Positions 16,223 through 25,746 are shown, numbered from the stretch's first letter. The stretch is 64,000 bases of DNA from CAXBCP01 sp047638395 (GCA_047638395.1 JBLIMV010000003.1:1-64000); one strand, 5' to 3'. Numbers and translations: made by a program. Notes: generated by a model not told the origin, from the sequence alone.

Positions 16223-17284
16223 TCAGGCAGCGCGCCTGCGTCGGGCGTAGCCTAGCCCGACAGCCCCCAGGCCGAACAGCGCCAATCCCAGTCCGCCGGG
16301 TTCGGGGATCGCGACGACAACGTCCTGTCGCAGATTAACGAGGAACGCTTCGAAGTTACCGTTATGTTTGGCGTATCCTGCGATAAACTGACCGTCATCG
16401 GAGATCCCGCGCGCCTGCTGCAGCGACCATCCGGTGAGGTCGAGCCCATAATCGCTCACCAGGACGTCGCTCAGCGCCCGCATTCCATTGTCGGCATCCC
16501 AAATGAATGCGTCGCCGTTGTCGTCGAGCCCATTGGCGGAAATGCTTGTCCCGACGGTGACCGAACCGTCGCCAGAGACCGATAGTGCCTCGCTGTAGAA
16601 ACTGCCGCCGGCGAGCTCGCCAAGCCCCACCATGCCGCCCGACTCGGTCCAGCGAAATGCCTCGGATCCATCGGCGGAATTGCCTTGCCCGACCACGACC
16701 GAGCCGTCAGACGACGTGTTTCGAGCCAGGCTCCGGAAACTGCCGCCGGCAAGATCGCCAAGCCCCACCATGCCGCCCGACTCGGTCCAGCGGAACGCCT
16801 CCCACCCATTGTCGGAATTGCCGTACCCGACGATGGCCGAGCCGTCTGCGGAGATACCACGCGCAGAGCTGTAATCTCTACCGCCGGCAAGATCGCCGAG
16901 CCCGGCCATCCCGCCCGCCTCGGTCCAGCGAAATGCCTCGCGGACGCTGGCCGAAGTGCCTTGCCCGACCACAACCGAGCCATCCACCGAGGTAGAGAGG
17001 GCCTGGCTGAAGAAACTGCCGCCGGCGAGATCGCCAAGCCCAGCCATGCCGCCCGACGGCGTCCAGCGGAACGCTTCATCGCCACCGGCTGAATTGCTGC
17101 GCCCGACCACGACGGAACCGTCGTTGGAGAGGACACGACCTATCCCGCCGTTGTGGCTGGTTATGCTCCCGCCCGGCAAGTCGCCTAGTCCGATAATAAA
17201 CGGCGCGGCTTGACTGGCGCCACAAACAGAAAAGATCACCAGCGCGGCCAGCAGGCCGGGGCATAAGTTTTTTGCGAGTCCCAT
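16223..17284 (-). CDS. HAF-repeat PEP-CTERM protein
   Basis: A 353-residue exported protein. The ATG at 17284 gives MGLAKNLCPG and a signal peptide ending near SQAA; two GTG codons just upstream are less likely. The body has about five tandem repeats of some 50 residues each containing EAFRWTESGGMVGLGDLAGG and DGSVVVG(Q)GNSADG, the HAF-type pattern expected to build a beta-propeller. DNA repeats (GCCGCCGGCAAGATCGCC and relatives) follow the protein repeats between about 16600 and 17070. The tail IPEPGGLGLALFGLGAVGLG plus RRRR is a canonical exosortase signal. A cell-surface or matrix role is inferred. Repeats of this similarity can change copy number by recombination. Confidence 0.88.
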   Translation of the reverse strand: MGLAKNLCPGLLAALVIFSVCGASQAAPFIIGLGDLPGGSITSHNGGIGRVLSNDGSVVVGRSNSAGGDEAFRWTPSGGMAGLGDLAGGSFFSQALSTSVDGSVVVGQGTSASVREAFRWTEAGGMAGLGDLAGGRDYSSARGISADGSAIVGYGNSDNGWEAFRWTESGGMVGLGDLAGGSFRSLARNTSSDGSVVVGQGNSADGSEAFRWTESGGMVGLGELAGGSFYSEALSVSGDGSVTVGTSISANGLDDNGDAFIWDADNGMRALSDVLVSDYGLDLTGWSLQQARGISDDGQFIAGYAKHNGNFEAFLVNLRQDVVVAIPEPGGLGLALFGLGAVGLGYARRRRAA

Positions 17285-17597
17285 CGTCTTCACCACAAAA
17301 TTAATTCGAATGCAGCCTGCCGAGCAACGGTAGGCTCACTTCATCTAATCCGTGATGGAATGCAATTATCGTGCCAAGTTCGGGTATCGACGGTAATAGG
17401 GCCTTACAGGCCGCTCCAGAGACAGCGCGACAAGCATCCCGAGACGAAATCGCTCGGTGGCGAACATCGCGATCAATTGTCCGCTCATATGCGAGCACTG
17501 ACATAAGTCCGTTAGATCGGTGTGCCGTGTCTGGCTGGCGCCCTGAAACCCATTCCCCGCCGACAAATCTCCGCGGTTCCCGCGCGCCGGGGTCGCC
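17285..17597. other. Spacer with one hairpin between the selenoprotein gene and the HAF gene
   Basis: No coding frame is convincing. AGCCTGCCG (17314-17322) pairs with CGGTAGGCT (17328-17336), one wobble, loop AGCAA. It lies 30 bases upstream of the HAF start codon. On the minus strand it is followed by GCATTCGAATTAATTTTG, so it could end the selenoprotein transcript or sit in the HAF leader. Confidence 0.5.
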
Positions 17598-18833
17598 TTA
17601 ACCGTGCTTTGTGCGGTGGCGCTGGTGGTATGGCACCATGGCCGTCGGTGCCAACTTATTCAGTGACGGATCTTCGCTTTCCATCGAGGCATCCCGGATA
17701 GCGACCAGGACCTTGCCCAGCGTGGTCTCTCCCCACAGCCAGGTCGCAACTTCCAGGTCGCTACTACGCTGATCGGGTCGAGCGATGGCAGCTTCGGTGT
17801 AGAAGTAGCGCAGATCATCCGCCATTCGTTTGAAACCGACGCCGAGGGGCACTCCGTCAATCGGCGGCGCGGTGCCTGCCGGGTCGACCAGAACATCGGC
17901 AATCACGCGAATGATCTCCTCCGGCGTTTTGCCGGAAATCCCGAACGCCGAACGTTTGAACGCCTTCACCGCTTCATCATACCAGGGGCGCAGCAGGTTC
18001 ACTTCCTGCAGCAGCGACTGGTAAACCAGATCGGCATCGCTCAGATCATCCACCGGGGTGGCGAAATTGACCGGACAGGCCCAGCCTTCGGTGTCGACAT
18101 CGGCCCCGGAATCCGGTGGCGGATCGGGGAAGTCTTCAAGCACAGGTCCCGACGGTTTTTCAAGAAGCTTCAGAACCTCCACCAGCACCCGGCGCTGAAA
18201 TTCCGGCTCGTTCGGCGCACCCAGCGGGCGGCCAAGTTCAAACGGCACGGCCAGCGCGCGCGGTGGTTTGATTTTTTCCGTATGCGTCCGGATCAGACTG
18301 ATCTGGGTTGTCGGAATGCCTTCGTCTTCGATGTAATGTGCAAGCCCGCCCACGGCGCGCGTACATTGCGGTCAGACAGGGACCAATAGGACCGCATCGA
18401 CCTGGTCCTGTTTAAGCAACCCCGCGAGATCGCGCGCAACCGGCTCCATCGCAGTCGGCGGTGTCGCCCCCATAAACGAATAGTGGCGCGAGGCCGCGGA
18501 TCCGATGAAGCCGTCATCAACCAGCTCGTGCAGCCGGGCGACCGGGAACGACGTGTTAACATCCTGGAAGAAACCGGTGCGATCGAAATTGGTCGACACA
18601 TGGCTCATCATCAGATCGTCCATATCCGCATCATCGGGGATGACACGGTAATCGCCCGCGCCCGGCACGAAGGGTGAATCCTCGCGGCGATGCAGCCCCG
18701 CGGTGCTGATGATCGCGACTTTACAGTCGGCGAGCGGCTTGGCAGCAACCCACGGCGTTGTCTCGTAATCCGGCAAATCCTGATTGACCAGAGCGTCGCG
18801 CAGGTGGTCCGGCATTTCACGCAAAAAAACCAT
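17598..18833 (-). CDS. Selenoprotein B-like (GrdB/PrdB family) reductase with in-frame UGA
   Basis: Read through the TGA at 18374-18372, one frame of 411 codons encodes a GrdB/PrdB-related protein. The first part (residues 1-153) ends DAVLLVPV; the UGA follows, and the continuing frame reads PQCTRAVGGLAHYIEDEGIP, so the site is U-P-Q-C, the UxxC redox motif known from the PrdB-like selenoproteins. Downstream sequence (PPRALAVPFELGRPLGAP, then FQRRVLVEVLKLLE) is the family C-terminal half. Neither half is complete alone, and no natural start with a ribosome-binding site introduces the second part. A bacterial SECIS-like stem lies right after the UGA (see separate entry). Family members act in amino-acid reductases (glycine, proline, betaine), but aerobic marine relatives have unknown roles. 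No selA, selB, selC or selD gene is in this window. The alternative is a pseudogene with a nonsense mutation. Confidence 0.8.
18335..18374 (-). promoter_or_regulatory. Candidate bacterial SECIS element
   Basis: Directly after the UGA codon (18374-18372) the RNA can fold: AAUGU (18367-18363) with ACAUU (18339-18335), a two-pair GC helix, and an upper stem CGCC/GGCG closing a GUG loop at 18353-18351. The loop begins 19 bases after the UGA, within the range known for bacterial SECIS, and has G and U at the tip. The fold was done by eye, with an asymmetric internal loop. Confidence 0.55.
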
Positions 18834-18977
18834 TATGTCTCTCTATTCCTCGTCGGCATGCTTCAGTCTAGATTATCGCATCGCGGGAGGATGATTGCCA
18901 ATCGCGTATCATCCGATGAAGCCCGGTGCATTGTCGGAAGAGGATGTCATCCGACACCAAATAAGAAAGACAAATCG

Positions 18978-20360
18978 ATGTCTCCTCAATCCCCATTCCT
19001 GACCGCCCCTATCGGACCGACGATCATTCGTCTCGCGGCACCGAACATGATCGCGATGCTGGTCACGATGATCACCCTGATGGCCGAAGCCTGGTATGTC
19101 AGCCAGCTCGGGACCGTTTCCCTGGCCGGGCTGGCACTGGCGTTCCCCATGATGATGCTGACGATGTTCCTGTCTGCCGGGTCGATCGGCGGCGCCATCA
19201 CGGGGTCCATCGCGCAACGCCTGGGCGCCGGGGACCGGTCCGGCGCAGAAGTTCTCGCCTTTCATGCGGTACTGCTCGCGGTCCTCCTGGCCGCAGCCTC
19301 GTCATTGATTTTCCTGATCGGCGGGACCGCGATATACAGCGCGCTCGGTGGCACAGATACCGTTCTGGCCGAAGCACTCGCCTATTCGGATGTTCTTTTC
19401 TGGGGGGTGGCCAGCATGTGGGTGGCGAACGGCCTCGCTGCCATCGTGCGGGCGACCGGGCATATGAAGATCGCTGCGAAATACCTCGTGACGGGATCTG
19501 TAGTGCAGATCATTGCTGCGGGGGTTCTGGTTCTGGGCATCGGCCCGTTTCCCAAGCTGGGCATTGGCGGCGCGGCGGCCGGGGTCGTGATCGGCCATGG
19601 CGTCGCGGCCCTGCTGCTGTTTTACCATCTCACAGCCCGATGTCAGGAACTGCGCCTCCGCTTTACCGGTATTGCCATCAGGACGGCACCCATGGCCGCT
19701 ATTCTGAAGGTCGGCGCCCTGTCCTCGGTGAACTCATTCTGCTCGCTGGCTGCCATCATCATTATTACCGCCTTCATGGCGCGGTTCGGCGTCGATGTTC
19801 TGGCCGGGTATGGGGTCGGCTCACGCCTGGAATTTCTCATCGTCCCGCTCATATTCGGTTTCGGCGCCGCGTCCACCGCCCTGGTCGGGGTGCATTTCGG
19901 CGCTGACAAAATTGAGCGCGCGCATCGCTTCGGCTGGACCGCCGCTTTCTATAGCGCCGCCATGTGCGGCGTGATCGGCGTCGCCGCCGCGTTCTTTCCG
20001 GGGGCCTGGACCAACCTGTTCACCGATGCAGAAGGGGTGCGGGCAGCGAGCAACGGCTATCTGCAGATCGCCGGTCCTTTCTACGCTTTCTTCGGGCTGG
20101 CGCTTTGTCTGTATTTCGCGTCGCAAGGGGCCGGACGTGTTCTATGGCCGGTTATCGCTGCGTTGCTGCGCGTCGCTGTCGTGCTGATCGGCGGCATTGT
20201 TCTGTTGCGCAGTGAAAATGCCGGTCCCCAGGACTTCTTCTGGCTGATTGCCGCCGGCATGACGACCCAGGCCGTTGTCTCCGCCGTGGCCATTCGTTTC
20301 GGGGCGTGGACACGGGGTCTGAACCGCGACGAAAGCACGCCTGCGCCCAAAGACGATTAG
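18978..20360 (+). CDS. MATE family multidrug efflux transporter
   Basis: A 460-residue, 12-helix inner-membrane exporter of the MATE family, which uses H+ or Na+ gradients to expel cationic drugs. The start MSPQSPFLTAPIGPTI (ATG 18978, with AAGAAAGA upstream) places the first helix correctly; an in-frame extension upstream to 18690 is not family-like. Typical segments: AMLVTMITLMAEAWYVSQLG, LAGLALAFPMMMLTMF, IAQRLGAGDRSGAEV and a symmetric second half (IITAFMARFGVDVLAGYGVG; HFGADKIERAHRFGW). It is divergent from the selenoprotein gene and its stop overlaps that of the convergent acyltransferase (TTAG). Confidence 0.92.
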   Translation: MSPQSPFLTAPIGPTIIRLAAPNMIAMLVTMITLMAEAWYVSQLGTVSLAGLALAFPMMMLTMFLSAGSIGGAITGSIAQRLGAGDRSGAEVLAFHAVLLAVLLAAASSLIFLIGGTAIYSALGGTDTVLAEALAYSDVLFWGVASMWVANGLAAIVRATGHMKIAAKYLVTGSVVQIIAAGVLVLGIGPFPKLGIGGAAAGVVIGHGVAALLLFYHLTARCQELRLRFTGIAIRTAPMAAILKVGALSSVNSFCSLAAIIIITAFMARFGVDVLAGYGVGSRLEFLIVPLIFGFGAASTALVGVHFGADKIERAHRFGWTAAFYSAAMCGVIGVAAAFFPGAWTNLFTDAEGVRAASNGYLQIAGPFYAFFGLALCLYFASQGAGRVLWPVIAALLRVAVVLIGGIVLLRSENAGPQDFFWLIAAGMTTQAVVSAVAIRFGAWTRGLNRDESTPAPKDD

Positions 20361-22319
20361 TCCGCCAGCAGCGAACGTAACCGTTGGCCAAACAGAGTTT
20401 CGCCGTGCGCGCTCCAGTGATTTTCATCGCTCCAATACAACTCATTGCATGTGGTAAAATCTTTGCTGATATCGAATTTGACCAGATTGATCTGTGATAC
20501 GTAGATCAGGTTATCGCGCCGGCCAGCTTGCTCAAATCTGTCCTTTATCGCCGCATCTACTTTGCGAAAGGGCGCCATCCGCTTCTGATCCAGCGCGTAT
20601 TGGAATCCACAGCCGGCTTTGAGCATCAGCGTCTCGCTGACATGCGGTTCAATCCGGGGCCCCAACCAGACGACACTGGTAAGAATTGCGAGCTCAGACA
20701 GGTATTTCTCAACCTTGATGATGTTCGCTGTATTGACGGTCATTTCTGGCAAAGGATCGTTCTTGCGGCGCGCCAGGAACGTCGCACTGGTGACGCCCCT
20801 CCCTTCTCCGTCCAGCAGCAGGGTTCTGCCGGTCTGTTCATAGATCACTCTTTTGAACGCCCCGGTATTTTTCGAAACGAATTTTCGAAAACCGTCGTAC
20901 TGGCAATAAGGCGCGGGGTTATGGGGCCTGCAGTAGCCCTGCGTAACGCCGACGATGAACTTCAATTCTGACGCGGACCCAAGGGCACCAAACAGGTCGA
21001 TCGCGTGGCTTCCCCCTATCACGGCAATTCCTGGACCGTGCTTTTTCAGGCAGCCAAGAATACGGCCTTCAATGCGCTCATCCAGCTTTTCAACATTGAA
21101 CCTGCAGGCGCCATCGTCCTGCATCGCGTGCAGATTGACGCCTTTCGCATCGGAAATGAGGCGGTACATTTTTGATACTTCCGGGCGCACGGACGCTTCC
21201 CAAAGTTTTTCTTTTCCGTTGCTCAATTGCCCGTAGAGCCCGAAAGCCATGAGCCCGGTCATTACGACAGCGGAGGCAAACAACACCTGTCTGGGACTCC
21301 CCGCCAGAGCGATGCCTTTGCGCCGGAAGGGCGTTTCGACGAACTTCCAACTGGCATAGGCGAGAACAAACGTGATACCGGAGAGCAACGCCATCAGCCA
21401 TTGCTCCGGCGGATAGAGGCTCTTGATGCGCGTAAAGGCAAACAGCGGTTGATGCCACAGATAGGCACTGTAACTGACGAGGCCTATTCCGACGAATACA
21501 CGCATCGACAGCAGACGGGAAACATATGTCCCCTCCCCGCCATACAGAACGATCATGCAGGTCCCAACGACCGGGACAAGGGTATAGACCGACGGAAACG
21601 GGGTCTCCCGATCGAAAACAAAAATCGACGCGGCAATCAGGGCGAGGCCAAGTGCCGAAAGAGGGTTGCTTCGCTTCTGCGGCTGACCGAATTGCACAAA
21701 GGCGCAGAGTGCCCCCGCGAACAGTTCCCATGCGCGATGTGGCGAGATAAAAATTGGCATAGGGCGTGTTACGCCACCCCCACTCGCTGGCCAGCAGACT
21801 GATCACCGCAACAATGACCATGATATAAAACACCCTGTTTCGGCCGAACCGCCACAGCAGCATCAGAGCGATCGGAAACAGAATGTAAAACTGCTCTTCG
21901 ACGCCCAGGCTCCAGGTATGAAGCAACGGCTTTTCATCAACGGCCGTCTCTGAAAAATAGCGGTGTTTAAAGGCAAACAGGATGTTCGATGCGAACACGC
22001 TGACGGCAAATATCGTCTGCGAAAAATCTTTGAACTGGGCCGGCAGCATCCAGAGCCAGCCGAACGGTATACAGCAGAGAATGACGAAAAAGAGGGCTGG
22101 AAGAATGCGCCGGGCGCGCCGCTCGTAAAAATTTCTTATCGAGAAGCTGTTCGAGTTCAACTCGTTGATAATGATGCCGGTAATCAGGTAGCCGCTGATG
22201 ACGAAAAAGACATCGACGCCGATATAGCCGCCGCTGAAGGCAGAAAAACCGGCATGGAACAGGACAACAGGCACCACTGCGACCGCCCTTAGTCCGTCGA
22301 TCTCATACCTGTGTCGCAC
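20357..22319 (-). pseudogene. OafA/YrhL-type acyltransferase with SGNH domain, frameshifted
   Basis: Two overlapping frames together encode one about 654-residue membrane acyltransferase that O-acetylates cell-surface polysaccharide. The N-terminal frame (start ATG 22319) has the acyltransferase-3 motifs RHRYEIDGLRAVAVVPVVLF, FFVISGYLITG and FYERRARRILPA, and stays good to ANFYLATS. The second frame gives HRAWELFAGALCAF and the rest of the helices, then a C-terminal SGNH hydrolase domain (GGSHAIDLFG; SDENHWSAHG). The shift falls at an A-run on the plus strand, 21749-21753 (five T on the coding strand); a run of four restores YANFISPHRAWEL. This may be a true frameshift, phase variation at the homopolymer, or a sequencing error. 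Confidence 0.85.
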
Positions 22320-22416
22320 GTTAGCGGGATTCCCGGATTTCGATCAGATTGGTTAGAAGGTTTCTATCGTACCCGGCAAGCGCCGACGAACAAAATTGTT
22401 GTCTGATGGTTTGTGC

Positions 22417-25083
22417 TCAAGCGCTTCGCAAAAACTGCAGGCGGAAAAAGCTCGTATTGTCGGGGGCAAATTCGACGGTCAGGTCGCCGTTCATTGCCCG
22501 CATTATCGCCCGGCTGATCGGCAGTCCCAGCCCGGCACCGTCACGGTCGTCGGCGCCACTGCCACGCGAGAATTTCTCGAAGAACATCGTCACATCGTCG
22601 CGCGTGACCCCGCCGCCATTATCGATCACATCGATGTAAAGAACACCACCGGCGGTATGCGTCCGCAGCTCGATTTTCGGAAACTGTGCGGTGTTGTACT
22701 TCACCGCGTTGGACAGAATGTTGATCAACACCTGCCGGACACGGTCCGAATTCGCAACAATCTTGTCGCTGTCGGGCCCGGGGTCGAACTTCACCACGAC
22801 CCCGGCATTGCGCGTAATACCGGACATCGTATCGATCGCGGCGACGATGGCGGCGTTCGCACCCATGGGAGCGAGCTGCAGATCCAGAGTTCCCGCTTCC
22901 AGCCGGCTTACGTCGAGAATTTCGTCCAGCAGCCTGGTCAGGCGGATCGTTTCGTCATGGATGATCGACACGAACTTTTCACGTTCAAGACCCGTGATCT
23001 CAGCCTCGCTCATAAGTATTTCCGAGAAAGACCTGATCGATGTCATCGGCGTCCGCAGCTCGTGACTGACCTGACTGAGGAACTCGTCCTTTTGCGTGTC
23101 CAGGGCGCGCAAACGCTGGTTTACATCGCGCAGCTGTTGCGCGGCGCGTTCAAGCTCCGCTGTTTTATCTTCAAGCTGGCGGGACGTCTCGATCAGCTGC
23201 TGGGTTTCATCGGCGATGTCGATCAGTTCCGTCATGCCGACCGTCTGGCGCCCGGCAATGCGGGTCACCATGGCATGTGCGGACGCCGCACCGATCGAGC
23301 CTGCGAACTCGCGTTCGAGCCGCGCAATCAACGTATCCGTGGCATGCGGCAACCCCGAACCCAAGCCTTGCGTCTGGGCCAGTTCATCAAACAGCCGCCG
23401 CGCAGGTCCGTCGCCGAGAATCCGTTGCGCCAGCACAAAGAGGTCTTCGGAATTGGCCATGCCCGTCACAAAACTGGACGGGGCGCCGCCCGCTGACCGA
23501 TAGACGTCGACGAACAATGTCCCCTGCAGGCGTTCCAGCGCACCGGCTTCCGACAGACTGGAGACAACCAGGAACACCAGCGTGTTGAGCCCAACACTCC
23601 ACACAACAGCGTGCACCAAGGGATCCAGTCCGGTTTGGCCCAAAAGAGCCTGCGGGCGCAAAAATGCGAAGCCCCAGGGGCCTTCGTTCAACACGCTGAC
23701 GCTGAGGATAAAATCGCCACCGAAGCTGGGAAGAAACAACGTATAGGCCCAAAGCGCGGAGCCGATCAGCAGCCCGGAGATCGCCCCGGTGCGCGTCGCA
23801 CCTCGCCAGAATATCCCGCCGATCAGACTCGGCAGGAATTGCGCGACCCCGACAAAAGCGATCAGGCCGATTGCCGCAAGTGCGTCCGAGCCACCATTGA
23901 TCTGGAAGTACAGAAAACCAAGGCCCAGAATCGCCGCGATGCTGATACGCCGGGAAATCAAAAGCAGGCTGCGGACGTCACCACTGACGGCATTTCGATA
24001 GGCCATCAACCTCAGCGCTATCGGCATAACGACGTGATTGGACACCATCGTGGAGACCGCAATCGCCGCGACAATCACCATCGACGTCGCCGACGAAAAG
24101 CCCCCGAGAAAGGCCAGCAAAGCCAGGTCCTGTCTGCCTTCGGCCAGGGGTAGTGACAGGACGAACAGATCGGGGTTCGACCCTTCCGGCATCACCTTCA
24201 AACCAATCAGGGCAATCGGCATGATAAAAAGGGTCATCCCGAACATATAAAGTGGGAACAGCCACGACGCGGTTGCAAGGTGGCGTTCCTCGATATTCTC
24301 AACAACGGTCACCTGAAATTGCCGCGGCAGGCAGATGATCGCCGCCGCAGACAGGAATGTCAGGGTCACCCAGCGGGGACCGAATATGTCACCGGCCCCG
24401 CGGATCGCTTCGGGCGTCACATTGGCGAATACGTCCCTGAACCCGTCCGCGACACCCCATGTGACAAATACCCCAACCGCGATCAGGGCAACAAGTTTGA
24501 CGATTGCTTCAAGTGCAATTGCAGCGACGACGCCATGGTGACGTTCGTTCGCATCCAGATTTCGCGTACCAAAGAGAATGGTAAAAAGCGCCATGCCGGC
24601 CGCGATCCAGAACGCTGCCGTGACCCCATCGGCCTCGCCCGCGATCACCTGATAGCTACGTGTCACCGACTGAAGCTGCAGCGCGATGTAGGGCGTGGTG
24701 GCGATCACGGCGATGATCGTGACGAGCACCGCAAGGCTGGGACTTTTCCCGTAACGTGACGAGATAAGATCGGCAATCGACGTGATGCGATGTGCGCGGC
24801 CGATGCGCACGAGTTTTCGGAGCAACCACCACCAGCCGATAAAAACCAGTGTGGGGCCGAGATAGATTGTGATGAATTCGAGACCGTTCCGGGCGGCCGA
24901 CCCGACCGCACCGTAGAACGTCCAGGACGTGCAATAGATAGAGATCGAAAGTGTGTAGACCACCGGCGAATGGAGCCAGCTTATGGGTTTTTGACGGGTC
25001 CGGTAGTCGACGATAAACGCTATCGCAAACAGCAGCGCCACATAGCCAAGGCACACCGCGAGCAGGATATTGATCGACAGCAT
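22417..25083 (-). CDS. Sodium/solute symporter-histidine kinase hybrid sensor
   Basis: An 888-residue fusion. Residues about 1-500 form a 13-helix SSS-family symporter domain (SISIYCTSWTFYGAVGSAAR; EFITIYLGPTLVFIGWWW; DLISSRYGKSPSLAVL; GGFSSATSMVIVAAIAVSTM). A coiled linker (QQLIETSRQLEDKTAELERA) leads to the kinase: HisKA SHELRTPMTSIRSFSEIL with phospho-His at residue 674, then N box NILSNAVKYN, G1 DNGGGV and G2 GAGLGLPISRAI. The plan resembles CbrA- or PutP-like sensors that couple substrate uptake to signalling. The small membrane gene upstream ends on its start (TGATG) and a response regulator lies before that, so the three form an operon. The substrate is unknown. Confidence 0.9.
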   Translation of the reverse strand: MLSINILLAVCLGYVALLFAIAFIVDYRTRQKPISWLHSPVVYTLSISIYCTSWTFYGAVGSAARNGLEFITIYLGPTLVFIGWWWLLRKLVRIGRAHRITSIADLISSRYGKSPSLAVLVTIIAVIATTPYIALQLQSVTRSYQVIAGEADGVTAAFWIAAGMALFTILFGTRNLDANERHHGVVAAIALEAIVKLVALIAVGVFVTWGVADGFRDVFANVTPEAIRGAGDIFGPRWVTLTFLSAAAIICLPRQFQVTVVENIEERHLATASWLFPLYMFGMTLFIMPIALIGLKVMPEGSNPDLFVLSLPLAEGRQDLALLAFLGGFSSATSMVIVAAIAVSTMVSNHVVMPIALRLMAYRNAVSGDVRSLLLISRRISIAAILGLGFLYFQINGGSDALAAIGLIAFVGVAQFLPSLIGGIFWRGATRTGAISGLLIGSALWAYTLFLPSFGGDFILSVSVLNEGPWGFAFLRPQALLGQTGLDPLVHAVVWSVGLNTLVFLVVSSLSEAGALERLQGTLFVDVYRSAGGAPSSFVTGMANSEDLFVLAQRILGDGPARRLFDELAQTQGLGSGLPHATDTLIARLEREFAGSIGAASAHAMVTRIAGRQTVGMTELIDIADETQQLIETSRQLEDKTAELERAAQQLRDVNQRLRALDTQKDEFLSQVSHELRTPMTSIRSFSEILMSEAEITGLEREKFVSIIHDETIRLTRLLDEILDVSRLEAGTLDLQLAPMGANAAIVAAIDTMSGITRNAGVVVKFDPGPDSDKIVANSDRVRQVLINILSNAVKYNTAQFPKIELRTHTAGGVLYIDVIDNGGGVTRDDVTMFFEKFSRGSGADDRDGAGLGLPISRAIMRAMNGDLTVEFAPDNTSFFRLQFLRSA

Positions 25084-25325
25084 CAGTCCGGCGCGCCAGG
25101 CGGCCTCGTCGTCGAGCTGGAATCACCGCTGTCGCGCAGCCCACGGGCGAGTGCCGCTGCGCCGACAATAAGCAAAGCCCATATCGCAAAAAGATACACC
25201 ATGGGGACCGGTATGCCGCCAATGTCGCTATCAATCAGAGAAATACCGGCGATCGGCGGCATGAGAAACGCGACACCAAGCAGCAGCAAGGCGACAGATC
25301 TTTCTCGCACCTTGCGGCGCGACAT
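25083..25325 (-). CDS. Small two-helix membrane protein, symporter-kinase partner
   Basis: 80 residues from MSRRKVRERSVALLLLGV (ATG 25325; the longer frame to 25484 is not family-like because it overlaps the response regulator). Two transmembrane segments, VALLLLGVAFLMPPIAGISL and VPMVYLFAIWALLIVGAAAL, are joined by a short loop LIDSDIGGIP and followed by a polar tail. Its stop overlaps the symporter-kinase start by one base, and the response regulator ends 13 bases upstream. Small two-helix proteins often accompany SSS transporters as accessory subunits, and that is the best guess here. Confidence 0.75.
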   Translation of the reverse strand: MSRRKVRERSVALLLLGVAFLMPPIAGISLIDSDIGGIPVPMVYLFAIWALLIVGAAALARGLRDSGDSSSTTRPPGAPD

Positions 25326-25338
25326 CTGCAGATCTGCG

Positions 25339-25746
25339 TTATTCGTCAAGAGCGGGTTTTCCGGCGTCGGGTGCAGGTCGCCCTGCCACGAGCTGTTTGA
25401 CCGCCGCCACAATTTCGGAATTCGAGAACGGTTTTGTGATGAATAGATCCGCGCCGCATTCGAGCGCGGCTTCACGATCTTCACGCTGCCCTTTGGCCGT
25501 CAACATCAGGATCGGCAACCCCTCTGTTCGAGAGTCCGCCCGCAACTGACGGAGAATTTCATAGCCGTCCAATTCCGGCAGCATGACATCCAGGATAAGA
25601 ATGTCGGGCGTATTCGAGAGCGCCATTTCAAGCGCGAGGCGCCCATCCGATTCAGCAGATATATCGAAGCCAGCGCGCTCCATAAGGAACGTCAGGGATT
25701 CAACAATGTTCGGCTCATCCTCCGCCAGGAGCACCCGCTTTGCCAT
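25339..25746 (-). CDS. Single-domain response regulator
   Basis: 135 residues, one receiver domain and no output domain. The acidic pair is in LLAEDEPN, the phospho-acceptor Asp is residue 53 in LILDVMLPELDGYE, the switch Thr is in LMLTAKG and the conserved Lys is in FITKPFSN. As the first gene of the operon with the small membrane protein and the symporter-kinase, it is the likely phosphorylation target. With no DNA-binding domain it must act through another protein. Confidence 0.92.
   Translation of the reverse strand: MAKRVLLAEDEPNIVESLTFLMERAGFDISAESDGRLALEMALSNTPDILILDVMLPELDGYEILRQLRADSRTEGLPILMLTAKGQREDREAALECGADLFITKPFSNSEIVAAVKQLVAGRPAPDAGKPALDE

Noticed and set aside
17598..18371. 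The second half of the selenoprotein as an independent gene starting at GTG 18353
   Set aside because: No ribosome-binding site, the start would fall inside the family core, and the frame is in phase with the upstream part.
22396..23496. Plus-strand 366-codon frame across the symporter-kinase gene
   Set aside because: Antisense to well-conserved kinase motifs; no similarity to any family.
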